Assembly: GCA_001972305.1 (NCBI GenBank)
Contig: BDDD01002885.1
Location: 85,584 to 149,583, forward strand
Length of the DNA: 64,000 bases
Source: Cephalotus follicularis
Lineage: Eukaryota; Streptophyta; Magnoliopsida; Oxalidales; Cephalotaceae
Direction: 5' to 3'
The notes beneath the pieces are model-generated. The model saw only the letters and a program-made list of their open reading frames with translations. It was not told where the DNA came from and did not search any database. Each line of letters opens with the position of its first letter. Position 1 is the stretch's first letter. The translations under genes and the position numbers were made by a program. Below are positions 1 through 10,736 of the stretch, piece by piece.

Positions 1-802
1 TTCATAATTCCATACAGAGAATTCGAGTATATATATAAATACATGCAAGGGGTTCGCGACGCCCATATGCCGGCTGGAACTACGTGTATGGCATTACACA
101 ATCTATTCCCATATACGAATCCGAACATAATTTCCTAGGGCTGACCCATTCGCCACCATCCGAAATATCACACTCAGGTGATCAAAAATTGGATCCATAA
201 TCCTATTCAAAGGATATCAAAAAAGTGAGAGACACCGTAAACTGATCACACCGCCATGGATGGTGTCATGTCTTCCGTACCAAAGAACATGCATATGGGA
301 TCCCATAGGTAGGTATAACTCTGTATGTAATTATTCAAAAATATTTTTTTACTCTAAAAAAAATTTAAATCATAAACAGTTTTTCCGAACATTTTCCGAA
401 CATATCCAAAATCATTATCATATATGTATTATAAAAAGTCAACATACTTTTATAATCTAAAATCATACTCATTTAATTCCATAAATAATTAAAAGAGTTG
501 ACAATAATATGATCTACATTTTATTCATCAAAACTGAATTTATTTAAATAAAACCGTAAGAGATATCCGAGAATGAAAAATAAGTCCGTACTAAAAGCAT
601 AATTGAATTCATTTCATAAAACCGAAGGAAAAATCCAAGAACGAAGAATCCGTACCTTAGCCGTTAAATCCCAAACTAGAATAAATCAAAATCACATACA
701 GAAACACCCTAATCATCACAACAGGGGTTTTGGAACCCTAAACATACCAACCAAACCGTGTTATAAACTATCAGACACATATTACAATTTCCATGACGAT
801 AA

Positions 803-1034
803 GCGTCGACGTTTACTATATAAGCGTCGACGTTTACAACATAAGCGTCGACGCTAAAACAAGCCATAGACGAAATAGTTTACTATGAAAGCATCGACGC
901 TCAAACAAAGCGTCGATGTTTAAGACATAAGCGTTGACAGGAAACAAAAACAGTCGACCTTTTAACTCATGCAAGACAATAAAAACAGTTTTTCTATGCA
1001 CAGGCGTCGACGCGTACTGTATAGGCGTTAACGC
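803..1034. repeat. Palindromic word array, A 3' LTR, inner (leader-side) array
   Basis: About ten copies of GCGTCGACGC or one- to two-base variants (GCATCGACGC, GCGTCGATG, GCGTTGACA, GCGTTAACGC). The GTCGAC cores start at about 805, 826, 847, 893, 912, 933, 953, 1006 and 1027, so most steps are 19-21 bp. A longer gap lies between 953 and 1006. The matching array in the other LTR is at 44423-44682. Confidence 0.85.
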
Positions 1035-1615
1035 TTTAGGCCGAAACATGAAAACGCAGTGCTATACCAGTTGCATTCATGAACAAAATCCAGTTTTCTT
1101 AACCTTAAATCATAAACAGTAACATGCATATTCTAAAACATGTCTTCTATGGTTGAAAAATACCAGTATAACATTTCAATGCATAAACATATGATTTACA
1201 GGTTACATATATCAATAACAACCTCTAAAATATGTTTCCTATCATTCTATTGTTTAAGACAGTTTTCATGGATTAACAATGGAGTTTTTAACAATCTATA
1301 AGTTTTCTATTCATCAAAACAGCAACATAAAATGATAATGAAATCAATAGCTTAACATACCTTCAAAAGATGTGAAAACAGTGGAGAGAACAATGGCTGT
1401 GGCTGTTTTTGGTTTGTAAAATAATGTAGATGATGGAGTTTTAAAAAGAGATGAAAATGTGTGATTCTAAATGGCAAAAGGTGTGGATTAAAGGCATTCC
1501 TTTCATGCCGATATGCGTCCAACATAGATGAAAAATAGATAATCAGTTTATGGTAAAAATCCCACCTTCCTCACAAAGCCATCGTCCATGCACGAAAATG
1601 GAAAAATGGCTAAAA

Positions 1616-1801
1616 CGTCGACGGTTGAAACAAGGCGTCAACGCTTTACATATACGTGCCAAGGCATCGACGGTTAAAACAATGGCGTCGACGCCTAACC
1701 TCTTTTTTATATACAAAAGCGTCGGCGTGATAATACGGTGTCGACGTTTTGAATACTTGAAGAAAAACAAGAAACAACAATGCTAAGGTGTCGACGCTTA
1801 A
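1616..1801. repeat. Palindromic word array, A 3' LTR, outer (U3-side) array
   Basis: Seven words with cores at about 1617, 1637, 1666, 1687, 1721, 1740 and 1790. The variants differ mainly at CpG positions. On the minus strand this array lies close to the start of the LTR, upstream of the presumed promoter. Its partner in the 5' LTR is 45262-45422. Confidence 0.82.
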
Positions 1802-1864
1802 CACCAGAACATAAAATGAAGAATAGAGTTTTCATAACAGAATCAAACGGTCCGAAAATACATA

Positions 1865-3796
1865 TCATATAACATATGACAAAATGTAACATATAACGAT
1901 AAACACATAGGCAACAAAAAGGGATATTACATCCTCACCCCCTAAAAAAAGATTTCGTCCCGAAATCATAGACAAATACATACCTTGCTCAAACAAACGA
2001 CGACATTCCTCCCGGATATGTTCCTCTAGCTCCCATGTAGCTTCTCGCTCCGAATGATTCTTCCATAAGACCTTGACAAACGGAATGGTCTTGCTACCTG
2101 TAACCCATTCTTGTCGATCCAAAATAGCCTCATCCTCAGCCTCCTCTTCAGAAGATAAATCCTTCCGAATCCTGTCCAAAGGATAGTGGACCATGTGTAG
2201 GGGATGGTACTGATAACCCCTCAGCATAGACACACAGAACACATCGTGGACATGAGATAACTGTGGAGGCAAAGCTAACCGATAAGCAACAGCACCAACT
2301 TTCTCCAATACCTCAAAAGGTCCTATAAATCGAGGACTCAACTTCCCCTTCAAACCAAACTGATGAACTCTGTTCTAAGGTGAAACCTTTAAAAACACAT
2401 GCTCACCTGCTTTAAATTCTAAGTCCCTCTGATGCTTATCTGCATAACTCTTTTGTCGGGATTGAGCTGCCTTCAATCTTTCCCTAGACATTGTCACTTT
2501 CTCAGTAGTGATCCGGACTAGGTCAGGTCCTTCGATAACTCTTTCTCCTACCTCATCCCAACATGTCAGAGCTCAACACTTCCTCCCATACAATGCCTCA
2601 AAAGGTGCCATCCAAATACTAGCATGCCAAGTGTTGCAAGGAAACTCCACCAAGCTCAAATAATCATCCCAGTTTCCAGTCCACTCTAAGGCACAAGACC
2701 TCATCATGTCCTCTAAAGTCTGGATGGTCCTCTCGGATTGTCCCTCCGTCTGTGGGTGGAAAGCTGTGCTGTAATTGAGCCGCGTACCCCACACCTTCTG
2801 AAACACTTTCCAAAACCTCGAAGTGAAACGGGGATCCCTATATGAAATAATGGATACAAGTGTCCCATGAAGTTTCACAATCTCCTACTGAAAAATCTCC
2901 ACCAATCAGTCCACAGAAAAACCCTCTCGGATAGCTACAAAGTGAGCTGATTTGGTCAATCGATCCACCACTACCCATATAGCATCATTCCTCTTAAATG
3001 TCCTTGGCAAGCCTATGACAAAATCCATAGCAATACTTTCCCATTTCCATACTGGAATCTCCAAAGGTTGCAATAGCCCACCAGCCCGCTGGTGTTCAAT
3101 CTTAACCTACTGACAAATCAAACACCTTCCAACAAACTCTGCTACATCCCTCTTCATTTCATTCCACCAAAAATTTCTCTTTAGATCTCAATACATTTTA
3201 GTAGAACCATGATGTATAGAGAATGGAGAATAGTGCACCTCAGACAAAATGGCCTATCTGATTTTTTCATCAGCATGCACACATAACCGTCAACCCAACC
3301 ATATAACCCCATGATTATCCACACGAAACTCCAACAGCTTACACTCATCCACATTCTGAGTCAAAGACTATAATTCACCATCCTCACGCTGAGCCGCCTT
3401 CACCCGAGATACAAGAGTGGATTCTACATTCGTATCAGTAACAAAACCTCCTGAACCCCGAACAAACAAATCCAACTCCAACCGCTCCATATCAAAAATC
3501 AACTGAGGTTGTGAGAGCAAAGCTGCCATACTCCCTAAACTCTTCCTACTAAGAGCGTCAGCCACAACATTTGCCTTACCAGGGTGGTACCGAATATTAA
3601 CCTCATAATCATTCAGAAGCTCCAACCACCTTCTCTGATGCATATTCAGCTCATTTTGAGTGAAAATGTACCTGAGACGCTTATGATTTGTGAAAATGTC
3701 ACAAGTTTCTCCGTATAGATAATGTCTCCAAATCTTCAAAGCAAAAACCATAGCTGCTAACTCAAGGTCATGTGTAGGGTAGTTCAATTCATAAGG
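1865..3796 (-). pseudogene. Element A pol, 3' half: RNase H end, integrase, chromodomain-like tail
   Basis: On the minus strand, 3787-3368 encodes the RNase H end and linker ([19 protein letters not shown], then [15 protein letters not shown]). It is followed by the integrase zinc region, the catalytic core and the C-terminal domain. The DDE residues are visible: Asp in AMDFVIGL, Asp in SYRDPRF and Glu in GQSERT. The tail at 2353-1865 has [20 protein letters not shown] and then [16 protein letters not shown], the chromodomain-like end of plant chromoviruses. Stop codons break the integrase at several places, for example near 2370, 2573 and 2880. The last reading frame runs on into the LTR. 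The 5' half lies at 40129-41810, beyond element B. Confidence 0.88.
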
Positions 3797-3801
3797 CTTA
3801 A
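3797..3801. repeat. Target-site duplication CTTAA, left copy (element B)
   Basis: CTTAA stands directly before TGTAACACCC at 3802 and again directly after GGTGTTACA at 40124-40128. Five bases is the usual duplication for Ty3/gypsy integrase. Confidence 0.93.
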
Positions 3802-3962
3802 TGTAACACCCGAGACTTTCATTAAATATAATGTTGTAATTTCAAATGATTTTCATCATGAATTAAGGAGAATTGGTGGATTTCCCAATTGATAATGTTG
3901 ATTTTGGAGTAAAGGAATGTTGAAAGATTTCATTGAATTAAAATGTTGAGGATTTGGGCCAA

Positions 3963-4112
3963 GCGTCGACACCATAAGATAAAGCGTCTATGTCATGGCA
4001 GCTAAAATGCGCGTTTAAGTTGAACGCTTAAAACGTTGACAAAAGAGATAAGTGTCCATGCCAATAGAACAAACCGCTTTAAGCGCTAACGGTTATATAG
4101 AAGCGTTGACGC
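3963..4112. repeat. Palindromic word array, B 5' LTR, U3-side
   Basis: Decayed copies of GCGTCGACGC, such as GCGTCGACAC at 3963 and GCGTTGACGC at 4103. It lies 160-310 bp from the LTR start, the same relative place as the outer array of elements A, D, E and F. Confidence 0.75.
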
Positions 4113-4502
4113 TTTGTGTCGAATAGCATACACTTTTTAGCACTGATAGAGAGGTGGTGCAAGTGGACATGTTAAGGCCATTATTCAGGCGCCTTCACAT
4201 GTTAAGAAAACGTATTGAGCATGCACCAAGATTCCCTAACTTGCCAGGACTGAAAAGGATAGAAAGGGGAGGACATGTGGGTGTGCATGTAGCACCTGAA
4301 GGAAGAAGGAGACACCTTATGCACCACGCAACTAGGTGTGATGGAAGAGAGAGACATATGCCCATTCATGCAGAGGAAAACAAAATGTCACCTGCATAAA
4401 ATTCCACTCTTTCTCTCACCCTTCAGCTAAGAAAACGTAAAAGGAAACATGAGAGAAATAGAGACAAACGGTGGGAGAAAAGAAAGAAATAGAGAGAGAG
4501 AG

Positions 4503-4509
4503 TATAAAA
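4503..4509 (+). promoter_or_regulatory. Probable TATA box of the element B 5' LTR
   Basis: TATAAAA follows a GAGAGA tract and precedes CCTCCATTGTTGG. It is the only well-formed TATA box I noticed between the two word arrays, which would place the transcription start near 4535. The 3' LTR copy has GATAAAA at the same place. Assignment is by sequence only. Confidence 0.5.
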
Positions 4510-4659
4510 CCTCCATTGTTGGACTTGGGCAAGCTTGGAAGCTCAAACAAGGAAGAGAAATGAGCTTGCTTGGAGCTACTGGCTGAACCGGGGAGCTCAA
4601 AGTGACTGGACAGAGGACTAAAAGAGGTGGACTTTAAGATTCCTAACTAGGAACCAAAG

Positions 4660-5995
4660 GTAGGGGATTTATATATGCAAAGTTTGAATTCAATCATATT
4701 GAATGACCATTGGTGAATTGCATGACTATCTTGGGTTGATTAGATTGACTGGATTAATGTTGTGATATGACAGACATGTAAACAGATCATGCATGTTGTT
4801 TTCTAGGCATATGTCACACTGGATTGCATGTATATTTGGATTGAAACCTACTGTTTTGGTGTTGCAACGAAGAAGTTAAAACCTGGACTGCGTAACCATT
4901 GATGCTTATGGGGAAAGCGTCAATGCTTTAGCTATTATGCTAAGAACACGTACTGGTTTGATGAAAAACGTCGACACTTACATCAAAGTGTCGACGCCAA
5001 AGTGATAAGCGTCGACGCTTAAGGATCCTGACCTTAGAGCGTCGACGCCAAGGACGATTATTGACGCGTATATTCCTACTGTTAAGTGCTGACGCTATGG
5101 AATTGAGCGCCGACGGTTAGAGGAGATAAGCGTCAACGCCTACAAGTTAAACGTCGACGCTTAAGCTACTGGTTCGGACAATTTCGCTTAAACGGCGTAC
5201 GTTGACCCCGAATTGAGCCTAGATGCATTTGAGCATATGTTTGCATTGCATATTGAACTTTTAATTGAATTGTGTCTGGAAATGTGACTAGTTTCTAAAA
5301 GTATTATCATTTTAGGAATACCATCATGATATTAAACAAATAATTATTTTGTATGAAAATGTATATTTTTGAATGATTGGGAAAGTATTTTCCAATGACT
5401 GTGAACTGTTTAAAGGATTTTCAATACAATGGAAATGTATTGATTCAAGTGTTTATAATTTTTAAACGACTTGAAAATAGACTGATATAGATTTGACAAA
5501 TATATTTGATCAAGTAATATTTTAAAAATTGCTTGAATTGGACTGTGACTGTGACTGTTGCTGTACTAGCTGCGTGGCGGAGGTTGCCATGGTTGGCTAG
5601 CGGCAGGGTTTCGCTCTAGGTGCTAGGAGATGGCCAGGGATACCCATTGTTGATTACTTAGCCGCCGTGCTAGTAACATGTAATGTTGACCTGCTTCGAG
5701 CCGTCCGGAGCTGGGGCTGAAGTATGGAATGTGAGACGTTGGGGCCAGGAGATGGAGACGATTTCATACGTACTATCTGTATTGATGTCCCTTTGAGGAC
5801 ATGGTCACTGGATTGTGTTGATGTAGCCTTAACGGGTTGCACTCGTACTGTGAATATACGTATATAAAAATATGTAAGTATATACTATTATATATACTGT
5901 ATTGCATCACTGTGCATTCATTCATGAAATTCATTATTATTGAACCCGAATTGTATTTATACTTAGCCGAGTGAGGACAAAGGCTACAATTTCAG
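4660..5995 (+). other. Predicted GT-AG intron inside the B 5' LTR
   Basis: Donor AAAG|GTAGGG follows the block AAAGAGGTGGA...CCTAACT. The acceptor TTTCAG lies just after the GAGTGAGGACAAAGGCTA block. The same donor and acceptor surroundings occur in elements D, E and F. In this copy the acceptor lacks the CCCC stretch seen elsewhere, and in the 3' LTR the acceptor has changed to CAT. No transcript evidence was available. Confidence 0.45.
4917..5164. repeat. Palindromic word array, B 5' LTR, leader-side
   Basis: Ten words with cores at about 4919, 4970, 4990, 5011, 5041, 5060, 5088, 5109, 5132 and 5153. Most steps are 19-23 bp, with two near 30 and one of 51. The best copy is AAGCGTCGACGCTTAAG at 5008. 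It lies inside the predicted LTR intron. Confidence 0.85.
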
Positions 5996-6411
5996 TTTGA
6001 TGTAGTGGGATCATGATGGGCAAGCGTAGAGAAGTTAAAGTTGTAATAATGTTGTTTGATGGACTTGTACTTTCCTGTTGGAGTTGTTAAACTATTATTG
6101 TAAACTGGAACAATGTTTATCGTATTTGATGGATAATTGTTAAGTATGGATTACTATTTTGAATGAAATATTGTATTGACATGTTTTGATCATGCTCCGT
6201 TTGAGGGCAATTAACAACGGGAATGTTATATTTTAGTAACATGCAGTATGGGATGCATGTTACGTTGGTGAATTCGGCTTATAAATGAATGCTTCCGCAA
6301 GATATTATCTATTTTGAAAGGTTTTTATTTTTCCAGAAAATTGTAGAAGCCGGATAGTATGTTGATTGCTACAACTTTTATTGTTGTTATGAAAATAGGG
6401 TGTGACAAAAG

Positions 6412-6423
6412 TGGCATCAGAGC
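6412..6423 (+). other. Element B primer-binding site (methionine initiator tRNA type)
   Basis: TGGCATCAGAGC starts 4 bp after the LTR end. It is one base from TGGTATCAGAGC, the complement of the plant initiator-Met tRNA 3' end. Confidence 0.85.
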
Positions 6424-6521
6424 ATATTCCATATATGCTTAGATTGGATAAGTTCCTTGGAAATTAATGAATTATTTCCTTGAGATGATTACCAATAACA
6501 TCTTTCCTTGTAGGAACAAAA

Positions 6522-7680
6522 ATGGGCAAAAGGAGGACACGTGCGAGAGCTAGAGCTACGGAGGGGAATGCTCCTCAAGAGGTAAACATCCCTCAAGAAC
6601 CAAATGAGAGGAGGGAACCGTTGGATCGCATTGTCTACTACTTTCAGTAGCAAATGGATGTTAATGCTGCTCATGTGGAGGAGATGCGCAACTATTATTC
6701 TCAGGCTCAGCCTCAACACAAGGTTCCTGATCATTACCCACATGAGGATGGGCATTCATTTGGCATAAATTTGGAGAGATTCATGAGACAGAATCCTCCT
6801 AGTTTCAAGGGAGAACTTGACGCTACTATTACGAGAGGTGGCTACAAGACCTCGATAAAATCTTTGAAGTGATGGACTACACGAACGACCAAAATTTGAA
6901 GTTTGCGGTATATCAACTATGGGGAGAGGCCACTCCCTGGTGGGAAATGGTCAAGGCAAAGTGGGAGTCAACTGGACTCAATCGTACATGGGAGAGGTTC
7001 CAGAGAGAGTTCCTTGACACTTAAGTACCCCGGGTTGAGCAATAACGGAGAGAGACGGAGCTCTTGGAGTTGTGTCAAGGGGAGATGACTGTGGCTGAGT
7101 ATCAGGCCAGATTTACGAAGCTAGCTAGGCACTCAGCCTATCTGGTAGAGGATGAAGAGAAGAAGATACAGAGGTTTCTGAGGGGTCTATGGTCGGATCT
7201 TTGGACAAGGATTAGGGCCATGGAGTTAGGGACTTTTGTACAGGTCGCTCAGAAAGCGAGACTGTTGGAGATCATATCTAGTGAAGACAATGCTGAGAGG
7301 GCTCGTATGCATTAGAGCAAGTAAATCCCTACACAGTCTAGGCCAGCTTCGTCAAAGTGACAGGGCAATGGTTCTCCAACGAAATCATCAAGGAACAAGT
7401 CTCAATAGACAGCTTCATAGGGTTCTCCCAGCCAGGGTAGCAATGAGAGATCTAGAGCATGATTCCATTGTGGTCGTACTGGCCATCAGCAGAAGGATTG
7501 TTGGAGGACGAACAGGTTGTTTTTGAGGTGTGGGGCATCTGGTCATTCAGTGAAAGATTTCTTGAAGAGTCAGACGACAGTGCCTACGGGGTAGGCGGGT
7601 GGTGGTGGTGCTACAGCGGTGCCTTCACTGTGAAGGGATACCAGCAAGGGCATCATGAAAGGTAGAGTTTTCACCCTTAC
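6522..7680 (+). pseudogene. Element B gag remnant
   Basis: The ATG at 6522 follows an acceptor-like TTCCTTGTAG|GAACAAAA. The start MGKRRTRARARA is the basic N-terminus also seen in D's gag. Later pieces align with D's gag: EEMRNYYSQAQPQ, ERFMRQNPPSFKGELDATI, then MTVAEYQARFTKLARHSAYL in another frame. Two zinc knuckles are recognisable near 7465-7560 (HCGRTGHQQKDC and RCGASGHSVKD) but each has lost a cysteine. There is a stop after YYFQ and several frameshifts. The gag would form the particle and bind RNA; this copy cannot make it. Confidence 0.82.
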
Positions 7681-8592
7681 ACAAACAGAAGTTACAGAGT
7701 CTACTTCTGTTGTTGGAGGTACATTGTATGTTTATGGTTATTTTGCTACAGTGTTGATGGATCCTGGAGCATCTCATTATTTTATTGCTTCACAATTTGC
7801 ATCATGATTAGATGTAGCACCTGACTGTATGCCACATATCTTGGATATGAGTACACCTGCTAGAGATTCCATGTGTGCATATTTTGTATATAGAGGTTGC
7901 GAGATGTCTATGGCAGGCATTTCATTGTATGCGGACTTGATTGTGTTACCCATTCGTGACTTTGATGTCATTCTAGGAATGGATTGGTTGTCAGCCCATC
8001 ATGCCCATATGGACTGCTACAGCAAGATAATGGATTTTAGTCTACCCGATGATACTACCTTCCAGTTTATGGGATACAAGGTATTTTCAACACCAGTCAT
8101 ATCCTTCATCCGTGCATCAAAGTATCTTGAGAAGGGGTACGAATGGTATCTAGCTTACCTTATTGAGAGCAGGAAGGGGAAAGGTATGAGCCTTGAGGAA
8201 ATTCCCATTGTAAATGAATTTCCTGATGTATTTCCTACAGATTTGGTGTCTTTACCACCGAAGAGGAGTATGGAGTTTGTCATCGACCTTGCACCTGGTA
8301 CATCGCCTATTTCTAAGGCACCGTATAGGATGGCTCTTGCAGAAATGAGAGAGTTGAAATTGTAGTTGCAAGATCTGGTCGACAAGAGATTTGTTTGACC
8401 TAGTGTTTCCCCGTGGGCACACCAGTTTTATTTGTGAAGAAGAAAGATGGGTCGATGAGGCTACGCATTGATTACCAGATGTTGAATAAGGCGACGATCA
8501 AGAACAAGTATCCTCTTCCACACATTGAGGAGTTGTTGGATCAATTACAGGGGTGGAGAGTATTTTCTAAACTTGATTTGAGGTCGGGTTAC
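7681..8592 (+). pseudogene. Element B protease and start of reverse transcriptase
   Basis: The protease has VLMDPGASHYFI, where the family has D-S/T-G-A: the second active-site residue is Pro. The C-terminal protease motif FDVILGMDWL is intact at about 7960. The RT N-terminus follows (DLAPGTSPISKAPYRM, then [20 protein letters not shown] and LDLRSGY). Stops and shifts lie near 7806, 8365 and 8400. Coding is cut at 8592 by element G and resumes at 31489 with the same codon (TAC duplicated within GTTAC). Confidence 0.85.
8588..8592. repeat. Target-site duplication GTTAC, left copy (element G)
   Basis: GTTAC precedes the G LTR at 8593 and is repeated at 31489-31493, after the end of G. Removing 8593-31493 restores RSGYHQL in B's RT. 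Confidence 0.9.
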
Positions 8593-10735
8593 TAAAGGAA
8601 ACGGATAGACTATTTTCGGAGCCATAAAGGACATAGGGTGAAAAAGTGCAGAACAAAATTTTATTCAATATGCATGCAGTGGAATAACGCCCTACGCATA
8701 ATCAAACAGACCACAATGGCAACACCACAAGCCATAAGGATCACCACATCACCAACGAAGTTGAATTAGCATCACCAAAGACAAGCAACGGTGACACACA
8801 AGCATGTCAATAAGAAATAGCAAAAAAGGGAGACATAAGGGATATACCAACGGTGATGGCTCCTTCTTTCTTTGCCAGTACACGCTCGTGTCGACTCCCT
8901 CTATGAGCTTCTCAAGTTCCTGGTCCAGTAGATGCACACCAGCTGCAAGAAATAAAACAATTTCTTCTTACACACACACTCTCTCTCTCTCAAAGCTTAA
9001 AATAAGGAAAATTGAGTTTGATCAATGTAATAAAAAACAATCAACCCTAGATAAGCACTTGCTTGGTGTTTATCTATGAAGGAACACTCTGATATGTAGA
9101 GAGAAGTCTTGTGTCTTGTTTTCCCAAGCAAAAAACTTCACTTTATCAAACAAACTTTCTGCAGAAAAATATATCCACCAGTCACTTTCCCTCTCTCCCA
9201 CTCTCCCATGGAACTAGGATCACGGACTGCACTCCTGGGAAGTTTGTAGCCATGATCCACACGTTCTCATAATGTGAATGGACAGGAGATAACTGTTGGT
9301 GATGAGAGAGAAAATGTGCCCATGAAGTGAGTTCGTGCACAGGCTGTACAACCCGCACTAAGCGTCGACGCTTTCAACAATAGAGTCGACGCTCATGCAT
9401 TACATGGGACTAAACATCGCGTTTTTCTAAAATTCCTCAACGCCCATGTAAGACTTAAGCATCGACGCTTCCCAGAAGGCGTCGACGCTTTATCCAAAGG
9501 TATGTGTCGACGCTTTCCCAGAAGGCATCGACGCTTTGACTGGTATATAAAGCAATTTGAGTATAAGTCCAACTTATTTAATCCCTTCTAATATTGATTA
9601 CGTAAGATCAAACAAATGTGTTTCCACAAAATGTAAAATCCACATAACCGATATTTGACACAAAGTCTTAATATGTCCAACATATTAAAAAACTAATCAT
9701 TATTGGGCAGGGACCCTTTAAAATCATTGTTAAAAATGGAGGTATTCATAAATTACCAAAATGCCCCTAAGGTTCAGTTTAGCCATTCTAAATGGTCATA
9801 GACCAATTTAAATGCTATCGGAATAATATCTAATATTATCCTGATGGAAAAATTAATCTAATTAATTTTCTCATAATTTATTACATACCTCTTTAACCCT
9901 AGATTTTCTAAGTCCTCGGTTCACGTGTACTATAATCCCTTGTCATGCTTGGCCCCGATTGAGGTCTAGGATAAGGATACGTGTCAACCTAGATAATATC
10001 TCAATGGCTAAAATATATGATCATTACTAGGACCTTTGGTAAACACTTTGGAAATCTAATTTCTAGTCTACCTCAACCTCGGCCAAGGATTTCATAAGTC
10101 CAAAGTATAATCAGATCATAAAAGAGTCGATCACCTTCGCTCAGGTGTGACAATCCCATATCGCGAACTCACTTATATTCATATAGATTCGATCATATCC
10201 AAAGACCACCCGATTGCCAGCCCTGCGCAAGGACTGGGTAAGGTGGAGATCAAAGCATAACCGTCTCCATACAATATAGAGTAGTCGTTCAGATCTAAGG
10301 ATCAAACGAGTTTGAAAACTCGCTAAGTGATCATCACTTATACACAACCGCAGCAAGTAGGAGTCACTAATGACACAAGAATAGCGACTATCAAAATAGT
10401 GTCTCCTACGCGGGTCCAGTTCAGTGTACACGCTCCCAGCGCACACCCCGTATTTGCCCTAGTGTCCAACACATATGCTAGTGAGATAATCCATCCTCCA
10501 ATTCCATGAGTAGGCAACATATGCGCAAGTCTCTCTGGTTCACTAATGCCCACAAAGTGAACCTATGACTTGGAACTAATTCGACATAAGGAATAAGGTA
10601 ACCAATCTCATAGCCTCCATGCTAGGCATCCAACCTTATGTTAGGGCATCACAAGTGTAAGCATGTAAATAATAAACTACTTAAATTAAGTGATAAAACA
10701 CAAGTGCTATAGCCATAACAAATTAGCACATATCA
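8593..10735 (-). repeat. Element G 3' LTR, lacking its first ~85 bp
   Basis: Aligns with 16395-18524. The other LTR continues about 80 bp further, to 18606 plus TATCA at 31484-31488, before the target duplication. Here that part is missing: the coding end runs straight into TTATATATATG, so a deletion removed the start of the LTR next to the polypurine tract. The whole LTR is non-coding; it carries a word array at 9362-9534. Confidence 0.85.
9362..9534. repeat. Palindromic word array, G 3' LTR
   Basis: Eight words of the AAGCGTCGACGCTT type with cores at about 9364, 9385, 9416, 9436, 9461, 9481, 9506 and 9527; steps are 20-31 bp, mostly 20-25. Same word as in the unrelated gypsy elements A and B. 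Partner array at 17160-17333. Confidence 0.85.
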
Positions 10736-10736
10736 T

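Larger units (their letters stand above)
1..1931 (-). repeat. Element A 3' LTR (outer end outside the window)
   Basis: Window base 1 aligns with about base 43622 of the 5' LTR, so roughly 500 bp of this LTR lie to the left of the window. It ends at GGGATATTACA (1931), followed by a purine tract on the minus strand (complement of 1932-1949), the polypurine tract. The region has no credible gene. It holds two palindromic-word arrays (803-1034 and 1616-1801) and, between them, a good splice-donor-like site on the minus strand (AAG|GTATGT, intron side at 1360). Confidence 0.88.
3802..6407 (+). repeat. Element B 5' LTR
   Basis: Starts TGTAACACCCGAG and ends GGGTGTGACA (originally probably TTACA, as in the 3' copy). 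It is 2606 bp against about 2580 bp in the 3' copy. In order it holds a word array (3963-4112), a GA-rich stretch and TATAAAA (4503-4509), the block AAAGAGGTGGA and a donor-like AAAG|GTAGGG (4659/4660). A second word array (4917-5164) and the conserved GAGTGAGGACAAAGGCTA block with an acceptor-like TTTCAG (to 5995) follow. The short ORFs here are not conserved as proteins. Confidence 0.92.

Noticed and set aside
803-1034. GTCGAC words as SalI linker or cloning artefacts
   Set aside because: Words are scattered, mutated at CpGs, and differ between paired LTRs, so they are old genomic sequence.
4154-4399. 81-residue frame MVQVDMLRPLFRRLHMLRKR, also present near 37923
   Set aside because: It lies in both B LTRs upstream of the TATA box and is frame-shifted between copies; LTR sequence, not a protein gene.
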